64,000 nucleotides of DNA from Myxococcales bacterium (GTDB lineage Bacteria; Myxococcota_A; Polyangia; Polyangiales; Polyangiaceae). Below are positions 17,437-25,405 of this stretch, piece after piece. Where the stretch lies: assembly GCA_025355005.1 (NCBI GenBank), contig JANXLV010000367.1, positions 1 to 64,000 of the forward strand, given 5' to 3'. Positions within the stretch are counted from its first letter, which is position 1; each line of letters begins with the position of its first letter. A model generated the notes under the pieces. That model was not told the DNA's origin. It did no database searches and worked only from the letters and a program-made list of their open reading frames with translations. The position numbers were made by a program, and so were the translations under genes.

Positions 17437-18039
17437 CTACCCCTGCGCGCCGCGACGATCGAGCTCGTTGTTCATCACGCATACCGCGTCGTCGGTGTGC
17501 AGACTGACGGGCCCCAGGGAACATGAGATGGTGTCGCGCGCGCGCAGGTCCGCGAGCGTCTCCTCGTCGAACCCGGTGTGGTCGCCCAGGACGATCACGG
17601 GCTCTGCCGCAAGCCGCGCGTCGCGCACGTCGGGCGCGCCTTCCGAGAGGACATAGAGCGGCCGCCCCACGAACGTCGAGAGCAGCGCCGCCGCGGTGCC
17701 CCGTGAGATTGACACGCCTGGCCTCACCTCCACGAAGCCGGGCGCGGCGTCGTCGGCGTGGCTCGCGAGGGACTTCTGGAGGAGGATGGCGAGGCTCCGC
17801 TCGTCGGGCCGCAAGAACTTCGCGGTCTCTCCCTGGAAGCGCACAGTCCGAGGCGCACGGTCCCCGCCCAGGAGCACGAGGAAGATCTCCGCATCCTTGC
17901 GCACGCCATGCGACGTGAGGAGCGCCGCGCGCACGGAGCGCACCAGCACGTCGAGCCGCCCGCTGGAGCCAGCCAGATCATCGAGCAAGAACTCGGATGA
18001 CGCCGTCGCGGTCCGGCCAATGATCACGAATGAGCGCAC
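17437..18039 (-). CDS. trmY: TrmY-like tRNA (pseudouridine54-N1)-methyltransferase
   Basis: The 200-residue protein matches the DUF358/TrmY family along its whole length: FVIIGRTATASSEFLLDDLA, SGRLDVLVRSVRAAL, VLLGGDRAPRTVRFQGE, the SAM-binding VLGDHTGF, and SLGPVSLHTDD before a final NNELDRR. TrmY is a SPOUT enzyme that makes m1-pseudouridine at position 54 of archaeal tRNAs. A bacterium normally has m5U54 instead, so the substrate here is uncertain; a few bacteria, including gammaproteobacteria, carry annotated homologues. The start GAGCGCAC-ATG context has no strong ribosome site. The gene is alone on its strand, head to head with the 18101 gene. Confidence 0.85.
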   Translation of the reverse strand: MRSFVIIGRTATASSEFLLDDLAGSSGRLDVLVRSVRAALLTSHGVRKDAEIFLVLLGGDRAPRTVRFQGETAKFLRPDERSLAILLQKSLASHADDAAPGFVEVRPGVSISRGTAAALLSTFVGRPLYVLSEGAPDVRDARLAAEPVIVLGDHTGFDEETLADLRARDTISCSLGPVSLHTDDAVCVMNNELDRRGAQG

Positions 18040-18100
18040 CGCCCCATCATAACTCGGCGTGCGCGCCGGCCCGTGAGGTCTTATGTTGAGGGAAGAATCC

Positions 18101-19627
18101 GTGTCAGAAACGGCTCACTCTCCTGGTCGGCTGCCTCCGCCCACGTCGATGGCCCCCGCCACCGCCGCGAAGGCGCTCATCACGCAGCTCGGCTCGCCCA
18201 CAATAACGCGGGGCCCCATGACGGTCGCGGATGCGTCCGCGAAGAGCGGACTCGCGCTGCGCGACGCGGAGGCTGGGCTCACGTTCCTCACGGCCGAGTA
18301 CCGCGGACATCTGCGCGTGACGGAGGATGGAGATCTCCTCTACGTCTTCCCCGACGGCTTCACGAAGCCATGGGAGACGAAGGAGCGCTGGCAGCGCGCG
18401 ATGGGCGCCGTCACGCACGCGCTGGTCGGTGCTGGGCGCTTCATCATCCGCGCGTGGCTGCTCATCGCGATGGTGGCGTACGCGCTCATCTTCGTCGCGA
18501 TTCTGATCGGTCTCAGCATGGCAGGCAATCGCAGGGATGAACGCGGCCCAGGTCTTGGGCTCATCGGCGTGCTCTTCCGTGCCATCGCTGACGCAGTCTT
18601 CTGGACGGCGCGCCCGTTCTCGCCAGTCTACGTCTATCCGTACGCGTTCGTGGACGACGGCTTCTCGGGCACGCGACGTCGCGACCAGCGCCGCGCGACC
18701 GCGCAGGCCAAGGAAGACGAGGTGCCGTTCTACGAGCGCGTGAACCGCTTCGTCTTCGGTCCGAAGGAGCCCGCGCCCGACCCGCTTCTGCTGCGCGCGA
18801 GCATCCTCGAGGTCATCCGCAACGGCAAGGGGCGCATCGGCCTCTCCGACGTCATGCGCGTCACCGGTCTTCCACGCGACGCGGCAGACCCGCTGATGGC
18901 GCGCCTCATGCTCGACCACGACGGCACCGTGGAGGTGTCCGACGCGGGCGGCATCTACTATGTCTTCCCGGAGATGCGCCGCACCGCCGCAGCGGCAGAT
19001 TCGCTGCCCTTCCCGCCGCGCGGCCCGAAGGCCGCATGGGAGACGCCGAAGACGCAGCCGCCGCTCACTGGCAATGGCGTCAAACACAACCTCGGCATCG
19101 CGGCGCTGAATGCGTTCAACCTGCTCGCGAGCGGATGGGTGCTCGCGCACGGTCTGACCATCGGGAACCTCATGCTCCTGTTCTCGAAGAAGCCGCCGAT
19201 GGTGCTGCCAGATGATGGCCTGCCGATCGCGCTCGGCGTGGTGCCGCTCCTGTTCTCGCTCTTGATCTTCATGCTGCCCGTGCTGCGCGCCGTGAAGAAC
19301 AAGCTCGCCGAGGGTGCGGTGAGAAAAGAGAACGCGCGCCTCCAGATCATGAAAGAGGTGCTCACGCATGCGGCGCGGAAGGAGCCCGTGTCCGACGACG
19401 TGCTCCGCGATCGCGTGCGCGTGGCCACGGGACACGAGCCCACCTCGAAGGAGATCACGCGCGAGGTGGTCGCGCTGGGGGGCGACGTGGACACGGGCCC
19501 GGAGGGCGAGATCCGCTACCGCTTCGCCGATCTCGAGGCAGAGGCAGAGGCGCTGGAAGAAGAGCGCGCGCACGCCCCGGAGAAAGAGGCGCGGCTGGGT
19601 CGCGTGGTCTTCGGCAGTGACACATGA
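18101..19627 (+). CDS. Polytopic membrane protein with three repeated winged-helix-like modules
   Basis: The 508-residue protein is not a recognised enzyme. It has three copies of a module that ends in a G-(D/E/G)-(I/L)-x-Y-x-F turn: GDLLYVFPDGF (about residue 85), GGIYYVFPEM (about 285) and GEIRYRFADL (about 470). Each is preceded by about 35 residues starting with a (V/L)SD or VAD-type helix, as in winged helices. Between modules lie hydrophobic stretches near residues 108-130, 330-355 and 370-395. A related arrangement occurs in cyanobacterial and plastid proteins of unknown function, which I recall only loosely. GTG 18101 follows GAGGGAAG at 5 bp; ATG 18083 is the alternative. Confidence 0.7.
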   Translation: MSETAHSPGRLPPPTSMAPATAAKALITQLGSPTITRGPMTVADASAKSGLALRDAEAGLTFLTAEYRGHLRVTEDGDLLYVFPDGFTKPWETKERWQRAMGAVTHALVGAGRFIIRAWLLIAMVAYALIFVAILIGLSMAGNRRDERGPGLGLIGVLFRAIADAVFWTARPFSPVYVYPYAFVDDGFSGTRRRDQRRATAQAKEDEVPFYERVNRFVFGPKEPAPDPLLLRASILEVIRNGKGRIGLSDVMRVTGLPRDAADPLMARLMLDHDGTVEVSDAGGIYYVFPEMRRTAAAADSLPFPPRGPKAAWETPKTQPPLTGNGVKHNLGIAALNAFNLLASGWVLAHGLTIGNLMLLFSKKPPMVLPDDGLPIALGVVPLLFSLLIFMLPVLRAVKNKLAEGAVRKENARLQIMKEVLTHAARKEPVSDDVLRDRVRVATGHEPTSKEITREVVALGGDVDTGPEGEIRYRFADLEAEAEALEEERAHAPEKEARLGRVVFGSDT

Positions 19628-19628
19628 G

Positions 19629-19665
19629 CACCAGGGCAGGTCCTTGGTGTTATGTGTATATTACA
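19629..19665 (+). terminator. Stem-loop with AT-rich tail after the 18101 gene
   Basis: CACCAGGG and TCCTTGGTG pair over 8 bp (one G-T pair) at 19629-19649, followed by the AT-rich TTATGTGTATATTACA. This looks like an imperfect intrinsic terminator. Its tail is the GTGTATATTACA 12-mer (19654-19665), which also overlaps the stop of the opposite-strand gene ending at 19661. Confidence 0.45.
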
Positions 19666-20389
19666 TGATCTTGCAGGCCGGCGTCGCCAGACGATAGGGC
19701 GTCTGGTTCTTGATCGCACTGCACAGGTCGGTGCAAGCGCCGCCGGTGCACACGTTCACGCCCGTCGTGGGTTTCGGGCAGGTGGTTGGCATGCCCCAGC
19801 ACGATGGGTTCTTCAACGTCGCGCCGCAGGTGGTGCCGCCGACGTCGGGCCTGTCGAACGCGCAGTCCGCCGCGGCGAGCGCGTTGCATTTCGCGTTGCC
19901 TGCAGGCGCTCCATTGCAGAGCGCGGGGGACGCGCAGGCACCGGCAGACTTCACCGCCGCAACGAAGCTCGAGGCCGTGGCGGCGTTCCAGTAGTTCACC
20001 GTGTCGCAACCGCAGACAGGGCTGTAGTCGCTCGCGCCGACGGCGATCTTCTGGCAGCTGCCGGTCGTGCAGTTCGGGGAGACGCAGACCTCGTCGCCCG
20101 CGCACGTGTTGCTGGTGCCACCAGAACCCACGGTGCACGGGCGGGAATTTCCGGCGTCCTTCACGGAGCCGGAGTCGACCTTGCCGCCACCGCTACCGTC
20201 CTGGTTAGAACCGCCACCGCCACCATCGTCCTCGTTGCCGCCGCCGCCGCTTCCATCCGCGGCGGAGCTTCCGTCGCCGCTGCTGCCACCCCCGCCGTCG
20301 GAGTCACCGCCGAACAGGTCCGTGCTACCAGCACCACCGCACGCCACGAGCACCGCACAAACGAGGCCGGAAAAAGCAAAGCGCCGCAT
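19661..20389 (-). CDS. Cys-rich lipoprotein with Gly/Asp-rich linker
   Basis: The 242-residue product has signal MRRFAFSGLVCAVLVACGG with lipobox LVAC. A linker of Gly, Ser and Asp (about 25-90) leads to a domain with about 18 cysteines. CTVGSGGTSNTC and YSPVCGCDTVNYWNAATA resemble the myxobacterial Cys-rich units that look like shortened Kazal domains (PVCGCDGxTYWN). It is likely a surface lipoprotein; no function is recognised. Upstream frames are open but overlap the GH31 gene, so I start at ATG 20389. Confidence 0.75.
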   Translation of the reverse strand: MRRFAFSGLVCAVLVACGGAGSTDLFGGDSDGGGGSSGDGSSAADGSGGGGNEDDGGGGGSNQDGSGGGKVDSGSVKDAGNSRPCTVGSGGTSNTCAGDEVCVSPNCTTGSCQKIAVGASDYSPVCGCDTVNYWNAATASSFVAAVKSAGACASPALCNGAPAGNAKCNALAAADCAFDRPDVGGTTCGATLKNPSCWGMPTTCPKPTTGVNVCTGGACTDLCSAIKNQTPYRLATPACKIM

Positions 20390-20430
20390 GGCTTCATTCT
20401 GCCGCTCGGACAACGTCCACGCAAGAAACC

Positions 20431-23007
20431 TCACTGGGTCGTCATGCTCACAGTGAGAGTATTGGCCTGCCCTGCCGCGAGAGGGAGCTTCACCCACACC
20501 GTCCCGCCCACGTCGGCCGTGGTGAAGTAGCCGCTCGGCGCCTTGTTCAGTGCATCCAGTGTGGCGGCCTTGGTGAGCGGCGTCATCCCTGCGGTCACTG
20601 TACTGACCACGCCGCTGCCGACGCCGCCCAGGCTCACGATCTCGAGCAGCGCGCCCTTCACGAACGTGCCTCCCGCCGTCAGGTTCATCGCGATGTCCGG
20701 CAACGTCACGGTGGCGTCCAGATGGAAGCCGTCGAACACGTCCAGGTTCACGGGGGCGCTCGCACGCGGCGCGAACCGCACGCCGAGCACGCCGGGGTCC
20801 GCAGCGAACGAGTCGATCATGGTCGGGTCCGCCACTGGCGAGAGCGTCTGCACCGTGGAGCGAAGCATCGGGATCGCGCCCGTGGAGCGCAGGAACAGCG
20901 GCAGCTTCTCGAGCGGCGCGGGCACTGTCTTCGTGGTGCCGCCAGGGTAGATCGTGCCATCCCACCAGTCGATCCATTCTCCCGCGGGAAAGATCACGCT
21001 GCGATGCGTGGCGCCGCGCTCGAGCACGGGCGCGACGAGCAGGTCGTCGCCGAACAGGTACTCGTCCGAAGGATGCACGCCGAGCTCCGGGTACGCGAAG
21101 CCGAGCGGACGCAAGAGCGGGTGCCCCGACCGGATGATGCCCTGCGCGAGAGTCCACGCATACGGGAAGAGCCGCATGTGGAGCGACGCGTACTGATTGA
21201 ACAGGTCGAGCGTTGCCTGGGTGCGACCGTTGTCCGCAGTGAACTCCCACGGCATCTGCGAAGAGCCATCGCCGACCTCCATCACGGCTGCGAGCGCGGT
21301 CTGCTCGAACCACCGGATGTAGAGCTCGTTGTCCGGGGGAGAGTTGCGGTAGCCGCCCGTGTCGGAGGCGAAGAACGGAAAGCCGGACACGGAGAGCGAG
21401 AGACCCTGCACCACTGTCGCAGGCAGTCCGCCCACGCCGTTCGCCATCTTGCCGTCCTTTGTCATGTACGGCTCGCCGTGGTGGCCGAACGTGGAGTCCA
21501 TGTCGCCCGGCCACATGATGGACGCGCTCGCCTGATCGCCCCAGCGCGCTGCGCGACAGAGCAAGAAGGAGCTCTCGGGCAGCGCTGCCTTGTACGCGTC
21601 GTGGAACGCGCGCGTGTACGCGTAGTGTCCGGTGCGCTCGTCCGTGCCGTCGTGGAACTTCCACGTGTTGCGCGAGTTGCGGAGCGCGGGGATCACGTCC
21701 TCGCCGTAGTCCAGCTTGAAGCCCTCGATGCCGGCCTTGATGTAAGGCGTGAGCGCGCTCTTCCAGAATGCGTTCGCGCCCGGCGCGGTGAAGTCGATCG
21801 GCGCGCTCCAGTTGTTGAAGAGGATCCCATTCTGCAGGGGAAAATAGCCGGATTGCTCGGCCATGGTGCGAAAGGGCTCCGCGCCCTTCTCGATGTACGG
21901 CACATGCCAGAGGCCCATGCGAAGGCCCGCCTTCTGCGCCTCCGCGATCATCCCCTGCGGATCCATGTAGGTTGCATCGAAATCGAAGGTGCCGATCTTC
22001 GTCGAGTACGGGCGGTCGATCCACATCGCGCTCGCGGGGACGTGGAGGCTCCTCACCTTCGCGATGTCGTCGCGCACCTGCATCTCCCCCTTGGCGTCGT
22101 TGCGCCAGAGGAACGGGCCCAGCGCCCACGGGGCAGGCAAGAGCGGGTACGCCGTGTCCCTGTAGTAGTGCTGCGGGATGTCGATGGGCTTCACCTCGGA
22201 GTAGAGATGGAACACGAAGCCGTCCTTCGTGGTGCCGCCAGTGCCGTACGTGATCTCGAGGAGCGTCGGCTCCTTGCGCGCGACGTCGAAGAGGCCGACG
22301 CGCTTGTCCTCCACGAAGACACCCCACCCGCGCGACCCGACGATGAAGGGGATGGGCGCGTGCGCCTCGTTGTAGCCGCTCTCCGTGGTGCCGTCGGGCT
22401 CGATCTGCATGGGCCGCAGCTTGCCGCGGTTGTCCACCAGGTCCTCGAGCTCGCCCAGGCCGTAGAAGCCCTCGTTCGGATCAGCGGCGGTTCGCGGGCG
22501 AAGGCGGATGTACGCCACTGGCTGCGCGCCCGTGACGTTGACGGTCATCGTTGCCTTGAACGAGCCAGGCTCGACCTGTTCGAGCTGCACGTTGACGATG
22601 GCGCCGTCGTATTCGAGCGAGAGGGTGGCGTGGTAATCGTCCACGACGGTCACCTGGAAGCGCGTGGGCGCCCGAAAGTCCGCATCCAGGCTGGGCGGAG
22701 CGACGCTGCCGTCCTGCGTGTACTCGAGCCAGTAGGGATCGTAGCTCGCGACGTCGGAGATGGCGTCGACGAAGCCGAGCTCGAACGCGTCGGCGCCGAA
22801 GTAGAGCTTCGGTACGTTGTTCTCTTGCAGCGTCACGGTCTTTCCGCCGTCCTCGATGACGAGGGAGTTGGCGCGGTCGCCGACAAACTTGGCCGGCTCC
22901 GAGCCTCCGTTGTGGCAGCCGCTCTCCGCGGGTGCGAGCGCGAAGAAGCCAGAGAGCACGGCGAGCGGGAGGAGTCGGACGTGCAAGCGACGCGCTTGTT
23001 CGTTCAT
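20431..23007 (-). CDS. Glycoside hydrolase family 31 alpha-glycosidase
   Basis: The 858-residue protein is a full GH31 enzyme with an N-terminal sandwich domain, a barrel and two C-terminal beta domains. GIEGFKLDYGED (about residue 430) carries the nucleophile Asp, WPGDMDST (about 499) the acid/base Asp, and GFPFFASDTGGY the conserved barrel end. YIRLRPRTAADPNEGFYGLG in the N domain also fits the family. GH31 enzymes release alpha-linked glucose or xylose; which is not clear. A hydrophobic N-terminal stretch ends at ESGC, a poor lipobox, so export by a standard signal is likely and lipidation uncertain. It is divergent from the PHP gene (about 25 bp between starts). Confidence 0.92.
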   Translation of the reverse strand: MNEQARRLHVRLLPLAVLSGFFALAPAESGCHNGGSEPAKFVGDRANSLVIEDGGKTVTLQENNVPKLYFGADAFELGFVDAISDVASYDPYWLEYTQDGSVAPPSLDADFRAPTRFQVTVVDDYHATLSLEYDGAIVNVQLEQVEPGSFKATMTVNVTGAQPVAYIRLRPRTAADPNEGFYGLGELEDLVDNRGKLRPMQIEPDGTTESGYNEAHAPIPFIVGSRGWGVFVEDKRVGLFDVARKEPTLLEITYGTGGTTKDGFVFHLYSEVKPIDIPQHYYRDTAYPLLPAPWALGPFLWRNDAKGEMQVRDDIAKVRSLHVPASAMWIDRPYSTKIGTFDFDATYMDPQGMIAEAQKAGLRMGLWHVPYIEKGAEPFRTMAEQSGYFPLQNGILFNNWSAPIDFTAPGANAFWKSALTPYIKAGIEGFKLDYGEDVIPALRNSRNTWKFHDGTDERTGHYAYTRAFHDAYKAALPESSFLLCRAARWGDQASASIMWPGDMDSTFGHHGEPYMTKDGKMANGVGGLPATVVQGLSLSVSGFPFFASDTGGYRNSPPDNELYIRWFEQTALAAVMEVGDGSSQMPWEFTADNGRTQATLDLFNQYASLHMRLFPYAWTLAQGIIRSGHPLLRPLGFAYPELGVHPSDEYLFGDDLLVAPVLERGATHRSVIFPAGEWIDWWDGTIYPGGTTKTVPAPLEKLPLFLRSTGAIPMLRSTVQTLSPVADPTMIDSFAADPGVLGVRFAPRASAPVNLDVFDGFHLDATVTLPDIAMNLTAGGTFVKGALLEIVSLGGVGSGVVSTVTAGMTPLTKAATLDALNKAPSGYFTTADVGGTVWVKLPLAAGQANTLTVSMTTQ

Positions 23008-23032
23008 GTCACAAATCCTACCATGCCCTCAA

Positions 23033-25384
23033 GTGCAGACGGCGTTTCCGACCCGATTCGTGGGGAAGGTGCTGCCCCTCCTCCTCGGCGTGTACGCGGT
23101 CGGGTCTGGAGAGGGTGTGCGCGCGCCGGCTCCCCACGCGCGCTTCGCGGAGCCGACGGAGATCGTGGGCCGCGCTGCGTCGCTTCGCGTGGACCCGGCG
23201 GCGTCGACCATCAGCGTGGTCTCGGACGATGGAAAGCGCGTGTCGCGCATGGAGATCGCGATCGTCCATGGTGGTGTGGCGCACGCGCTCTCGGCCCTGG
23301 AGATCAAGACGAAGCGAAGGCACGGTGAGATCGTCGTGCAGATCGGTGGGAAGGAAGGCCTGCCGCCATCGAACGTGCACTTCTCGCTGGACCGCATCCA
23401 CGACGTGTTCAACGTCGTGCTCGAGGCGCCGCCCGAGGTGTCGCTGCGCTTCGACGTCACGCGTCCGCGCGCCGTCTTCGTGCCGGGGACGGGCGTGCTC
23501 GCGGACGTGGGCACCGTGAACGGGAAGGCCGTCGTGCTCGACACGGAGGACGAGCCGTACGCGCTGGCATCGGCGGACATGCCGCTCTACGCCACGTTCA
23601 CGGGCGAGACGCCGGAGAGCACGCACCTCACGATGACCGTGGGAGATGCGTCGCAAGGCGCCGCCCGCGAGAAGCCGAAGCTCGCGCTGCAGCTCGTGGC
23701 AACGACGCTGGACTCGGAGCTCGTCTCGCGCACGTTCCAGGCGATGGGCGAGGAGGTCTTGCCGCTCAAGGTGGTGGTCGCTGGTGCCACCCTTGAGTCG
23801 CGCATCTTCGGCTCCGACGACGACGGCCATCTGATCGTCCGCATGCGCATGCACCCTGGCGAGCACGTCACGGTGATGGTGCCCGCGCGCGTGACCCGGT
23901 TCTACGCGGCAGCGACTCCGGATGACACGAGCGCGCCCGTTCGCTTCGAGCCAGGACTTCCGTGGGAGCTCGTGCTGGACGTCTCGCCCGGCGGTGAGCT
24001 GCGCGTGCGAGTCGTGGATGGAGACACTGACACGCCCGTCACTGCGCGTATCGTCGTGCATGGCGTGGAGGGCACGCTCGACCCCAGCTTCGGTCCCGAC
24101 TACCGCGCGTCCGGCGCGGGACCGATCATGGACTCGCAGAAGGGCGAGGTGGTGACGCCGCTCCCCGTGGGCCGCTACCGCGTGCTCGCCACGAAAGGCC
24201 TCGAATACAACATCGACGCGGAGACCGTCGAGATCCAGAGCGGCAAGAAGAAGGCCGTGGATCTGGTCCTGCGCCGCGTGATTGACACGCCCAACATGGT
24301 CGCGTGCGATCTACACGTACATGCACGTCCGTCGTTCGACACGCCCGTATCGATCGAGGACCGCGTGCTCTCCCTGGTGAGCGCCGGAATCGAGTTCGCG
24401 GTGCCGACGGAGCACAATATCGTCGGTGACTATGCGCCCGCGCTCGCGGTGCTCGGAATGGAGAAGAACCTGTCCTTCGTGCCCGGCGTGGAGGTGACCA
24501 CGTACAACCCGCGCTTCGGACACTTCGGGATCTTCCCGTATCCGCTCGGCGCACCTCCGCCGTACAAGGGCACGACCATCGGCGCGGTGTTCGCCGCTTC
24601 GAAGGGCAACGATGAAGCTCGTGTGCTGGTGGTTCACCATCCGCGCCTGCCGAAGCAGATCGGTTACTTCGACGTCGTCGGCTTCGATCCGCAGAACAAG
24701 CAGACGTTCGGCAAGGTGCGCATGGACTTCGACGCGCTCGAGGTCTTCAACGGCTACGAGAAGGACAGCTCCGAGAAGGTCCAGCGCGTGCTCGCCGACT
24801 ACTACGCGCTGCTCGATACCGGCCATCGCTTCGCGGCGACGGGCAGCAGTGACTCTCACCGGATCCAGTACCAGTGGGCGGGCTACCCGCGCACGATGGC
24901 GCTCGTTCCCCCGGAGAAGGGCGGCTCGTTCGAGCGCCCCGTGGACACGCAGGCCGTGGTCTCCGCCATCAAGCACGCGCATGCGTCCGTCACCAGCGGG
25001 CCGATCGTGGAGATCTCGATCGACGGCAAGGGGCCGGGCGACGAGCTTGCGGTCCATGGTACGACGCAGGTCGTCGCACACGTGCGCGTGCGCGCAGCAC
25101 CGTGGGTCGACGTCACCTCCGTGGAGGTGGTGGCGGCTGGAAAGGTCCTCGCGACCATCCCGGTGAAGAGCAGGCCCACACGCATCGGAAAGGAGAGCGG
25201 TGACGACGCGGAGCTGGCCTCGGAGGTCCTGCGCTTCGAAGGTAACGTGCCGCTCACGCTCGCGCCCGGCACCAAATGGGTGCTCGCGATCGCACGCGGA
25301 ACACGCAAGCTCGACGATGTGCTTCCGTTCATGCCCGTGGTACCCATCGGGCTGACCAATCCTGTGTGGATCAGCGGGATTTGA
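23033..25384 (+). CDS. CehA/McbA-family PHP-domain metallohydrolase
   Basis: The 783-residue product has an N-terminal signal (FVGKVLPLLLGVYAVGSGEG) and long beta-rich regions. The C-terminal half is a PHP domain: DLHVHARPSFD, PTEHNIVGD, VPGVEVTTYN, VVHHPRLP and TGSSDSHR supply the metal ligands. A carboxypeptidase-regulatory-like sandwich (GELRVRVVDGDTDTPVTARI) precedes it. CehA-type enzymes are phosphoesterases, including ones acting on exported substrates. GTG 23033 is my choice; ATG 23006 would overlap the start of the divergent gene by two bases. The neighbouring kinase starts 21 bp downstream and may share its transcript. Confidence 0.85.
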   Translation: MQTAFPTRFVGKVLPLLLGVYAVGSGEGVRAPAPHARFAEPTEIVGRAASLRVDPAASTISVVSDDGKRVSRMEIAIVHGGVAHALSALEIKTKRRHGEIVVQIGGKEGLPPSNVHFSLDRIHDVFNVVLEAPPEVSLRFDVTRPRAVFVPGTGVLADVGTVNGKAVVLDTEDEPYALASADMPLYATFTGETPESTHLTMTVGDASQGAAREKPKLALQLVATTLDSELVSRTFQAMGEEVLPLKVVVAGATLESRIFGSDDDGHLIVRMRMHPGEHVTVMVPARVTRFYAAATPDDTSAPVRFEPGLPWELVLDVSPGGELRVRVVDGDTDTPVTARIVVHGVEGTLDPSFGPDYRASGAGPIMDSQKGEVVTPLPVGRYRVLATKGLEYNIDAETVEIQSGKKKAVDLVLRRVIDTPNMVACDLHVHARPSFDTPVSIEDRVLSLVSAGIEFAVPTEHNIVGDYAPALAVLGMEKNLSFVPGVEVTTYNPRFGHFGIFPYPLGAPPPYKGTTIGAVFAASKGNDEARVLVVHHPRLPKQIGYFDVVGFDPQNKQTFGKVRMDFDALEVFNGYEKDSSEKVQRVLADYYALLDTGHRFAATGSSDSHRIQYQWAGYPRTMALVPPEKGGSFERPVDTQAVVSAIKHAHASVTSGPIVEISIDGKGPGDELAVHGTTQVVAHVRVRAAPWVDVTSVEVVAAGKVLATIPVKSRPTRIGKESGDDAELASEVLRFEGNVPLTLAPGTKWVLAIARGTRKLDDVLPFMPVVPIGLTNPVWISGI

Positions 25385-25405
25385 TGGTATCCCGTGGGCG
25401 GGGCC

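Noticed and set aside
19661-22327. Fused 888-codon frame joining GH31 antiphase sequence with the Cys-rich lipoprotein
   Set aside because: Only the last 242 codons are real; they start with a lipoprotein signal at 20389. The rest is the wrong frame of GH31.
20722-23328. Open frame of 868 codons opposite the GH31 gene
   Set aside because: The minus-strand GH31 protein is complete with catalytic motifs; the plus frame has no recognisable domain.
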